A program made the translations under genes and the position numbers. 64,000 nt of DNA from Gracilaria gracilis (Eukaryota; Rhodophyta; Florideophyceae; Gracilariales; Gracilariaceae), in NCBI GenBank assembly GCA_030374805.1, contig JARGSG010000115.1:62001-126000 (forward strand), read 5' to 3'. The notes below the pieces were generated by a model. The model did no database searches. It was not told the origin of the DNA and saw only the letters and a program-made list of their open reading frames with translations. Each line of letters starts with the position of its first letter. Positions within the stretch are counted from its first letter, which is position 1. Below are positions 56,522 to 64,000 of the stretch, piece after piece.

Positions 56522-57976
56522 TTAATCCAGATGGTTGTGATTTACAGCGGCGTTTGGCTCTTCTTGCGGGCGCTCAGGGTTTTGAGCTATCTGATCAATT
56601 CGCGGGAGTGGCTGAGGATTCCAGGCCGGCAACAAAGAGCAAATAAACCCATAAAGAAACGAATATACGAACGAGAGCACCAGGGCCGGATAACCATACG
56701 GGTTGCGTCGTGCTGGTGGAGATTCCGATGCGACTTGTTCTGTACCAGGTTGCTGAGGTTGCTGAGGTTGCTGAGGTTGCTGAGGTTGCTGAGGTTGCTG
56801 AGGAAACAAGTTCTCGATTAATCTTCCCGGGCTTGGCAAAGCAGTATTAATCAGTCGACGTAACCATCTGAGATGACCCGTCTGCCACATATAGATACCC
56901 AATGCTAAAATGATGAGACCATATAACCGACCAGAGTTTCCTTCATGGCCGAAGAAGTACACTAGGAACATCAGTTTTGCCATCAGAGCCCAGTTAATCT
57001 CAATCTGGAAGACGAACTGTCTCACATGAGGCTGGTTTTGAGCGTTGACTGGGTTCCGCATACCGTTTTGTATGCCATGTCTTCCAAAATGTACATCCAA
57101 CTGAAACCCATTAAAGCGCCTAGGCTGTTGCGCATGAGGAGGTTGGGGATGTGCATTCTGCTGCTGAGTTTGTTGAGCGCGTTGTTGTGTTTGAGTGTGC
57201 TGCGCAGCACCCATATTCATATGCGGTACGTTCTGGACATGAACTGGAGGGTGCATGCGCATCATGCCCGGAAACACGCCGTTCCCAGGTTGGAGCGGAG
57301 GTGGTACAGCATACGGTTGCGCTCCACCGTCGGGGGTGTTGCCAGCAGCCGCAGCCGCAGCAATATCCGCGGCATGCATCTGGGCTAACATATGAGGATC
57401 CGGTTGCGCGCCGGGGCCGTTTTGCAACGTTCGTGCGAGAAGGGATTCCACAAGCTGCAAATGCTGGGCGTACAGGGCTTCTTGAAGAGGCAGAGGTACC
57501 TGCCCTCCCAAAAAGTGTCCATTGTAGGCAAAGTGGGGAAGCCGAGGTGCCTGCGCGCCGGTTGCCGCACCATCGGAAGTAGATGCAGATGTATTAGTCG
57601 CGTTTGAAGGCGAAGTACTCTGGGGGGATGAACGAGGTTGTTGGGGAGTTGATACCACCAGATGAATGGTATGCGGTGTTCCAGGTTGTTGAAGAGGTGA
57701 AAGAAATTCACGAAGCTTCTGACCATCTCGCAAAAGCTTTCCAGCATATATCAGGCGCTGAGCTCGAACAGGGGGCGAACCTGGATACTTTGAACTCAGC
57801 TCGTTCTTGAGCTCAGCAACGGTAGTAGATAGAGACAAACTGAGAGAAAATGGTAGCGTTCCAGGTCCATCAGTGGGGTTCTTTATAACAACATCAGCTT
57901 CGTCACTCGACTTCTTTGGAGCGGACTGTTCATTTGCTGCGTTGACGCCGACAACGGGAGAGTCTGGAGAGGACAT
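56522..57976 (-). CDS. HERPUD-like ubiquitin-like-domain membrane protein (ERAD)
   Basis: The protein is 484 aa from ATG 57976. Residues about 30-108 form a ubiquitin-like domain (STTVAELKNELSSKYPGSPP, QRLIYAGKLLRDGQKLREFL, HTIHLVV). A Gln/Pro/Ala-rich linker follows. Then two hydrophobic regions appear: ALMAKLMFLVYFFG with GRLYGLIILALGIYMWQTGHL, and after a (QQP)n tract YPALVLSFVYSFLYGFICSLLPAW. A UBL followed by C-terminal membrane segments and the WQTG pattern fits HERPUD1/2-like proteins, which organise the HRD1 ubiquitin ligase in ER-associated degradation. The UBL would face the cytosol. Confidence 0.8.
   Translation of the reverse strand: MSSPDSPVVGVNAANEQSAPKKSSDEADVVIKNPTDGPGTLPFSLSLSLSTTVAELKNELSSKYPGSPPVRAQRLIYAGKLLRDGQKLREFLSPLQQPGTPHTIHLVVSTPQQPRSSPQSTSPSNATNTSASTSDGAATGAQAPRLPHFAYNGHFLGGQVPLPLQEALYAQHLQLVESLLARTLQNGPGAQPDPHMLAQMHAADIAAAAAAGNTPDGGAQPYAVPPPLQPGNGVFPGMMRMHPPVHVQNVPHMNMGAAQHTQTQQRAQQTQQQNAHPQPPHAQQPRRFNGFQLDVHFGRHGIQNGMRNPVNAQNQPHVRQFVFQIEINWALMAKLMFLVYFFGHEGNSGRLYGLIILALGIYMWQTGHLRWLRRLINTALPSPGRLIENLFPQQPQQPQQPQQPQQPQQPGTEQVASESPPARRNPYGYPALVLSFVYSFLYGFICSLLPAWNPQPLPRIDQIAQNPERPQEEPNAAVNHNHLD
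56748..56804. repeat. 9-bp tandem repeat encoding (QQP)n
   Basis: About six copies of AGGTTGCTG on the plus strand, in frame within the HERPUD-like gene. Confidence 0.9.
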
Positions 57977-58863
57977 GTTATGCAGAAAGATAGGTGATAA
58001 TGGTCGCTAACGTTCGTCGAATTCAGCGGTCTGTGAGAGATATGGGCAAGAGTGGCACTATCCTTGCAACCGATGTGCGCGAAAGGTGTTGGAGCCGGAG
58101 CTAGAAGCAAAACGTTGGAAATTTCAACTTGCAACGCTTCAGTCAATGCCGTTCTGTATCTATCTAGAACCAAATAATTCAATTAATAATGAGTGGTCCT
58201 CTGCTGTTATTCCGAGAGCAACACAAATGTCCCCCGTTTGCACGCAGCCATTCGCACCACCGATACAGAGTTGATTGACATTAGCCAGCAAGGTATGACA
58301 TGTTAAAATTACCATAACCAACGCAGAGCTCGAGCTTCAGTTTGGATGGTGATGGGGGATCATCAGTCCGTGCGCGCCGCCGAAAACGGAAGACTGAGGA
58401 TGGAAGCTGTCATCTTATCTCCAGCCGCACAAAAGATTCTACCCTGATGTGATTGCAGAGAAAGAACAACTTTTCTACGTAAAGAAAACATGAAACGTCT
58501 GAAAGTGCCAGACATATCTGTATTGAAGTGAATTCGACGCCAGAGCCAGATAGCTGAGCATTCCATGGCAGTGTTTAACCCTGAACCCTCTCTCCAGGAA
58601 ACGCACATACTGTAGATTTACATACCAACCGAGTAAACAGGAAACTCAGGAAGGTGTCAGAGTATGAATATCACGTGAGTGCAATGATCGCCCAGAGGTG
58701 ATTCGTTCAGACAGCGTGTTGGTTCTTGGCAATCATCGTTCGAGACACAACAAACAAGAACGTATCTACTCTTTGATTTCAGCGCAATCGATTCAGTTTC
58801 GAAAGAACCGCGTTGTTTTAACTCAATTCAAAACCACGCATGGTCTTGTAACTCTCATTCAGG
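57977..58863. other. Promoter region of the HERPUD-like gene / 3' spacer of the PP2A B'' gene
   Basis: 887 bp between two minus-strand genes. No convincing ORF, TATA box or RNA gene. Confidence 0.35.
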
Positions 58864-60426
58864 TTAGTGTAGTTCTACAGAGGCATCACTGGACCCATCC
58901 GAATCCGCTATTGTTGCCGCAACATCAGTTAAGTTTCCATCATCAGCTCGTCTAATGAGCAGTGCACACATGACGAACTCGCGTTCTTCTTTTCCCAGCT
59001 CTTTCAGCGAACTCAAGTTGAGTCCTTTTCCGCATGGGGCGACCCGGCTCATCGCGCAAAGCCGAATCCACAAACATTGCACATCTGTAAGCTTAATACC
59101 ATTTCTCTTCTCACTTTCTACTTTCCTCTCTGAATAAAAATGGGCTACATCTCCTAGGTTTATCCACCCATCTCCATCTTGGTCGAGAACAGAAAACCAA
59201 TATCTGAGACCTAGATTAGTTGAACTCCCTACTAAGGCCAGGTACATACGGATGAACCAAGCACAACTTATTTGAAGCTCTTCTGTGCCATGCAGTTCGC
59301 TCTTTCCCTTTCTCGCGTATCGGTCAACAACAGCGTGAAGAGCGCGTTCAGTGAGTGTGTCGCGCTCGGAGCAATATCGCCGAAGCGTCGCCAGCGACAA
59401 AAACTCCACAGAACCTTTAGCCCCTCTTCTATTAGTTTCAAGTTCCTTCACTGCCTTCAAATCTTTGAGCATTCGATTGAGCTTAGCAAGGTGCAAATTC
59501 TGCAAAGAGGCTGCAAAAGAGCGGGAATACTCGTATGCTTGCAACCCTTGAAAAAAGCCTGCTTCCTTTAGAGCAGACTCACGAAATGTGACAACATGCC
59601 CGTCAGGGTGAAGCGCATATAACACAATTTCAGTCGCAATGTCCATATTCTTCTCAAATAACGGAGACCGTCTCCTTGTGAGCAAATTCTCGACCACATT
59701 TCGAATAATCCCCTGTGATATCGTTCTACAGCACCGAGACTGAGGCTTAGATGACCCATCAGTCCGGTGGGAGTCACCTGACTCTTTCCAGTAGAGGATA
59801 TTAAAGATTCTTGAGTCCGGTTGAGCTCCCCAAATATGTGTGTCATAGAAATCAACTATCAACTTCTCATCTCCGTGCTTACTGAAATAGTTATAGAGCC
59901 CGGTTGCTTCAAACACCGCCCTAGGAACTCCCCACAGTCTGCGCAATGCATCCACATCAAGTCCACCTGGTCTATCCATGATTTGCATTGTAATCCGTCG
60001 CTCATTCACCGCCATGGTATCGTCTTTTACTCTCCTCAGGATTCTCACAAGCTTGTCGCGTGCGTCATTAAGCTTCTTCATCTTCTTTTTTTTTTCTTCA
60101 TCGTCATGAGACCTGACTTCCTTTTCAGATAGCAGAGAAGCATTGTCATGGAGATCCCTGGAGTTGACAACTTTTGTTGGGCTTCTATCGCGATGTTTGT
60201 GCTTTCTATCGAGACTTTCTTGACGTTTCCGCACTAACACGTCGATAGTAGCATACTTACTCTGTCCCCATATTTGGGATAGCAGAGTGCCGTACACAGT
60301 ATCTCCATACCTCAAACCAACTCGCCTAACCAGATTTCTGCTGATATGCTGAACTGCGTGAACCAAGGCGCGATTTTCAAAGTGAACAGGCCTCGATGTT
60401 GGGGAAGTTCCCCCCTGAGAATACAT
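58864..60426 (-). CDS. PP2A B''-family regulatory subunit (PPP2R3-like, EF hand)
   Basis: The protein is 520 aa from ATG 60426. A basic, charged N-terminal part includes a Lys/Asp/Glu-rich helix (HDDEEKKKKMKKLNDARDKL). The conserved B'' core follows: FYDTHIWGAQPDSRIFNILY-like first subdomain, FFQGLQAYEYSRSFAASL, then LGLRYWFSVLDQDGDGWINL with a canonical EF-hand loop at residues 415-426 and DVAHFYSE directly after. These match the two-EF-hand B'' family that directs PP2A to specific substrates in a Ca2+-dependent way. Plants call the closest branch TON2/FASS, which controls division-plane microtubules; PPP2R3C is the animal relative. Which branch applies was not resolved. Confidence 0.85.
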   Translation of the reverse strand: MYSQGGTSPTSRPVHFENRALVHAVQHISRNLVRRVGLRYGDTVYGTLLSQIWGQSKYATIDVLVRKRQESLDRKHKHRDRSPTKVVNSRDLHDNASLLSEKEVRSHDDEEKKKKMKKLNDARDKLVRILRRVKDDTMAVNERRITMQIMDRPGGLDVDALRRLWGVPRAVFEATGLYNYFSKHGDEKLIVDFYDTHIWGAQPDSRIFNILYWKESGDSHRTDGSSKPQSRCCRTISQGIIRNVVENLLTRRRSPLFEKNMDIATEIVLYALHPDGHVVTFRESALKEAGFFQGLQAYEYSRSFAASLQNLHLAKLNRMLKDLKAVKELETNRRGAKGSVEFLSLATLRRYCSERDTLTERALHAVVDRYARKGKSELHGTEELQISCAWFIRMYLALVGSSTNLGLRYWFSVLDQDGDGWINLGDVAHFYSERKVESEKRNGIKLTDVQCLWIRLCAMSRVAPCGKGLNLSSLKELGKEEREFVMCALLIRRADDGNLTDVAATIADSDGSSDASVELH

Positions 60427-61959
60427 GGTAAGGTCGTGCTGGCCCGTTGCCTAGTCCTCAGCCTGTTGACAATACGGTTTCCGGAGTGTGAAAGTTCTCC
60501 AAATACGAAAAAAGCGATTTCTCTGACAGGTTTAGGCAACTCAGAACGTTAGAGCGGCTGAGCTCATGCAGTTCATTGCGTTGTCCTCATGCTGCAAACG
60601 TGACGTAGCAAGACAATCCTTCGGCTGAGTACATAACACGATAGTTGATGCATCACGATAGTAGAGCTAGAGCTAACTGAAGAATTCGCTCAGATTGTTT
60701 TTGATCCATACAGCGCAATTTTACGTTCTGTGGCTAAGGACAACTCCGCACGCCCAAATTACGAAATCGTATGGCGGTGAGTGGTTCGAAAGCATACCAG
60801 CAAGTCTAACGGGTTTTTATAAAAACTATATCTAGTAGTGACTGATACTTGTAGATATGTAAGGTGAAGTTGAGTTCAATATCATCACCCCTCATCATGA
60901 TGGTGTACTGGTTCTGGAGGGTGGGCTTTTTCTTCAATTGCGTGAGGCACGCATATCTTCTTCGCTACGCGTGAGTTCTCTTGCTACAGGTAACATCGAT
61001 TTGCAGCAGTTGAAGGTCTCCGTGGTAGTGCGACGTTTGAGAACCTGGCAATTTGATTGGTAAGGAAAGCACGTCAGCCTGCCCGACCCAAACCCAGTGG
61101 GGTTGTCCGCAACTCCGGTGAGGCCACACGACTATTTGAAGGGCGAAGTGCCTTGGGGATTACAAACCGGTCGCATTTCAGGGACATAATCCCGACGAGG
61201 GGCGGCGCTATCTCGCTCAGACTGTCAACAGTATCTACGTGAAGCCCGAACATGACTTTCCAGACCCGACTCATTGGAGAAAACAATGGAAGTGAACAGT
61301 GATTCCTGTCTGCCCGAATCGAGGTTTTCAATGCGGTTCCTGTACTGAGAAATAGGTACCAACGGTAGTGCTAATCTTATGCCCTTTATACAGACCGAGG
61401 CCCTTACACCCTTCTTTTTCTCCTTCAACAGCTGATGGGCGGAACACATGTCCCTCTGGCTTTTGATAAAGCTATTCATTCCGAAGAACTTCCGTGCGAA
61501 ATAAGATCCCGCATCACAATGGCACTGCCCTCAAGAAACGTATCGGGTATAAACTATACATACTTTGAATTACAAGTATGCCTGCATCTGATTAATTCCG
61601 ATATATTTACCATCTGTTGAAGGCAACGAAATACACCGTCTTCCACAAGGGACACCTCTATCACGACAGTAGCTGGTTTCGGATTTCTTTCTTTGTGATG
61701 TTAAAGTTACAAGAATCAGTTATCGTTAGTAATAAGGTTGTCTGCTAGAAACAGTGTTTCACTGGCCAAATCCACACAAAACGAAAAACTTTTTGCTGTT
61801 AGTGGAATTGTAGTTTCCATCCACTAGTTAGTCTCACTCCTTGGTTGAAACAGTTCCAGGAAGAGAATTCCATTCATGCAATGCTCCGAAAGCAAGGGAG
61901 ATTGACCGAGGTTGTGAGCGAAAAAAGTTGCCATTGAGCAATTTCGAAGCAGAATGAGT
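60427..61959. other. 1.5-kb spacer
   Basis: No convincing gene. Contains TACCAACGGTAGT (61356-61368). A frame at 61057-61242 and its antisense at 61074-61331 are short and unrecognised. Confidence 0.4.
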
Positions 61960-63990
61960 CTAATAATCGTCAGCAGATATAATATTTCTCATCGTACCAA
62001 CACGTTTCTTCACTTTGTGCACTTGTTCATTAGCTTTTCTGGATAACCAAGACTTGTTTTGTGCTCGAGCACTACGCCTTCGCCACCTACGGCCACTCGC
62101 CTCACTTCTTGTCCTCAACTGCGAGTCTTGGTCCGTGCCACTATAAACACTGAAAGACTTGAAGCGATCGTTCTCTCCGTCATGAGACATAACTTTTCTG
62201 ATATATGCCATGCTCGCGGCTTCCTCTACTTCTGCGTTGAAGGATTTGATACGGGCTTCCCAGGGAATGGCTTCAACCCCTCCCTGACGTTCCGGGATCT
62301 GGTCTACTGATCGTCCAAGTTTCTTTTTGTCCTTCGCCTCAGTCTTGTACACCTTCTGGATCTCATCCCCTTCGTCCATAACAAGCGATCTGTTCACCTT
62401 TTCCTCAACTGTACGCTTTTCCTTTCGTGGAGCGTCGTTTTCTGTTTCCAACCTACGACCATTCTCCTTCTCGGTCGATTGATCAGTTCCCCCGTATCTG
62501 GCGATGAGCTTTGCAACGGTTGAAGAACGTTCTCTGCTTTTGTTAGATTTGGGGCTCTTGACAGCCGTAGTCTCCTTTTCATCCGGAGACAGTTCGAGCG
62601 ACTCAAAGAGATCCCTCAAGTTCATCCTTTCCGGGATATCCCGGTGATCAGCTTCCTGTACACGAGATATAGGGTCTAAAGCTATGCGTTCTTCCTCCAA
62701 ATCTGTGTCGCCCAAAATTGTATCATCGTCTGGAGTCTTCGTCACAGAAGAAATCACAGAACCTTCTGTACCGATGCCCTTATGATCAATAGGAGACTTC
62801 GGACTGTCAACGAGTTTCACAAAACGGGTTCCATGACGTTTCGGAATCTGTTCAGGGTTGTTTCGTAACGTGCTAATGGATGGGGAGGTTGTACTTAACG
62901 GTGAGAAAGAGGTTCTTTCCACACTTGGTTGAGATATAGCGTTGTACGGTTTGGGTTTCAAGAACGGCGTAGTATTGCTTCGCGGGGGGCTCTTCAACGA
63001 TGACAGACGCTGCCGTTCTGCCTGATCGGCTTCAAATAGAGCTCGCATGGTAGCGACTTTGTGTTGAGCCTCGGGGATGAGTGAGAGCCGCTCGATGTTG
63101 TTGTTCGATTTGTCTGGCGTAGAGTTATTCTTGTCATACTTATTAATCAATGTCGATATGTTGAGGGGAAGCTCAGTTGGTTTAGATGGTGCGTCGGATT
63201 GCTGCTCATGGACTGCTTGTTCTTCCGGAAGATGAACTGTTTGATTTTGTTCTTGGACGCTGCGGGATGAAACGGAAGCCGTGCTCTTGAGTTCCATTGC
63301 GATGTGCTCGTGATTTTCGTTCAAGCTCGATGGGGGGGATTGCCTCGAAGGTACAATTTGTGTAGGAACAATGTCATTGTGATCATCACCAGCTAGGCGA
63401 ACAGGCTTCAAAGTGGGCTTGTGCTGCGCTCGGGTCTGGAGAAGCAGCTGCGGTTGAGGTTGAGTTTGAGTTTGGAGGTGCAATTGAGGCTGTGGGTGTG
63501 GGATACTTTGGCGCCTCGAATTCCTCTTCCTCGGAGACTGTGGCGACGCAGATGAGTCAACGTTGACAACAATGTGAGAAGACTGGGGATTCTGATAGCT
63601 TATCTTTCGAAACTCCTTACGAAGCGAGGGTGACAATACAGACATACGGCTGTGGTCGGCACCGTGCAAACGGTTAAGCCTGAGTGGGACATTCTGCGGC
63701 TGCGAAATGGGAGAGCGCGAAATGAACGTCTTCAAGGCGCGAGGAATGTTCTTGATCAAAGGCTTGCGCGTGATATGCGCTTGATCAATAGACGGGTTCG
63801 ACTCCTGACGCGCGTGTGGCGGCGGCGTCCTGGACCTGTAGCGATGGAAGCGCTTCTGACAAACGACGATCTTGCGCTGCAGACGACGATCCATCGGGGA
63901 GTTGAGGTCGATATGCAGCTTGGAATCGGAATAGCCCTCCTGAGCGTGATGAAACTGCGCCTCGAAGTCAAACGACGGCGAACGAAGCAT
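61960..63990 (-). CDS. Large disordered protein, unknown function, 5' end near or beyond window edge
   Basis: 676 codons from ATG 63990 (MLRSPSFDFEAQFHH). The frame is still open to the edge, so the true start may lie outside. The protein is mostly disordered: basic N-terminal part with proline-linked Arg, a Gln-rich tract (LQTQTQPQPQLLLQTRAQ), then Ser/Pro-rich and acidic regions (DDDTILGDTDLEEERI). SP and TP sites are many (SPPRSN, SPLSTTSPS, VKSPKSNKS), as in CDK/MAPK targets. The C terminus is basic and helical (RRWRRRSARAQNKSWLSRKA) and could bind nucleic acid or microtubules. No domain recognised. Confidence 0.65.
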   Translation of the reverse strand: MLRSPSFDFEAQFHHAQEGYSDSKLHIDLNSPMDRRLQRKIVVCQKRFHRYRSRTPPPHARQESNPSIDQAHITRKPLIKNIPRALKTFISRSPISQPQNVPLRLNRLHGADHSRMSVLSPSLRKEFRKISYQNPQSSHIVVNVDSSASPQSPRKRNSRRQSIPHPQPQLHLQTQTQPQPQLLLQTRAQHKPTLKPVRLAGDDHNDIVPTQIVPSRQSPPSSLNENHEHIAMELKSTASVSSRSVQEQNQTVHLPEEQAVHEQQSDAPSKPTELPLNISTLINKYDKNNSTPDKSNNNIERLSLIPEAQHKVATMRALFEADQAERQRLSSLKSPPRSNTTPFLKPKPYNAISQPSVERTSFSPLSTTSPSISTLRNNPEQIPKRHGTRFVKLVDSPKSPIDHKGIGTEGSVISSVTKTPDDDTILGDTDLEEERIALDPISRVQEADHRDIPERMNLRDLFESLELSPDEKETTAVKSPKSNKSRERSSTVAKLIARYGGTDQSTEKENGRRLETENDAPRKEKRTVEEKVNRSLVMDEGDEIQKVYKTEAKDKKKLGRSVDQIPERQGGVEAIPWEARIKSFNAEVEEAASMAYIRKVMSHDGENDRFKSFSVYSGTDQDSQLRTRSEASGRRWRRRSARAQNKSWLSRKANEQVHKVKKRVGTMRNIISADDY

Positions 63991-64000
63991 CGCGAACAAC

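Noticed and set aside
1..64000. CRISPR arrays, rRNA and tRNA genes
   Set aside because: No regularly spaced repeat-spacer array was seen. GGTTCGA-like B-box strings (for example near 31627 and 60784) lack a matching A box and cloverleaf.

Overview
This window looks like nuclear DNA of a compact, intron-poor eukaryote that has a plastid, most likely a unicellular red alga. The lineage is inferred, not proven. The reasons are: about 24 mostly single-exon genes; one gene with a clear spliceosomal intron (GTAAGT donor, TACTAAC branch point); eukaryotic proteins throughout (PMS2, RRP5, WDR82, PP2A B'', HERPUD-like, SFT2, TMX2, SLC35B1-like, NTPDase, two-pore K+ channel); a CbbY-type phosphatase with a plastid-transit-like leader; and a secreted protein with a hedgehog-type Hint domain.

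Layout. 1-10 kb is transposon-rich. It holds the 3' end of a coiled-coil gene, a decayed pogo/Tigger-type DDE transposase (minus strand), an LTR-like segment, and an intact 2042-codon ORF with an XPG/FEN-like nuclease segment and a CXC zinc cluster. It is followed by about 2.5 kb with no gene. 10-20 kb is very CpG-rich and repeat-prone: a zf-4CXXC_R1 (CDCA7-like) protein, a CbbY-type HAD phosphatase, TMX2, a multi-pass membrane protein, a Pro/Ala-rich protein with an E2F palindrome in its promoter, and the Hint protein. 20-33 kb has moderate GC: PMS2, TPK channel, GRF-finger SNF2 helicase (SMARCAL1/ZRANB3 type), Golgi-type NTPDase, and SFT2 with a broken frame. 34-44 kb: a coiled-coil protein, a phosphatidylcholine-synthase-like CDP-alcohol phosphatidyltransferase, an SDR, an orphan gene, an SLC35B1-like transporter and an FCP1/NIF-like protein. 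46-64 kb: WDR82, RRP5, a RluA-family protein lacking its catalytic Asp, a HERPUD-like protein, PP2A B'' and a disordered protein running to the window edge.

The genes are not an operon. Themes recur: DNA maintenance (PMS2, SNF2/GRF, CDCA7-like), the early secretory pathway (TMX2 and the SLC35B1-like protein, both with KKXX tails, plus SFT2, NTPDase and HERPUD), and RNA or chromatin work (RRP5, WDR82, RluA). Intergenic regions share short symmetric motifs (TACC-AAC-GGTA and TACCT-TCGT-AGGTA types), E2F-like sites, and a 23-bp palindromic element found identically 44 kb apart. Several long reading frames begin at TTG or GTG. Starts given here were moved to the first supportable ATG.
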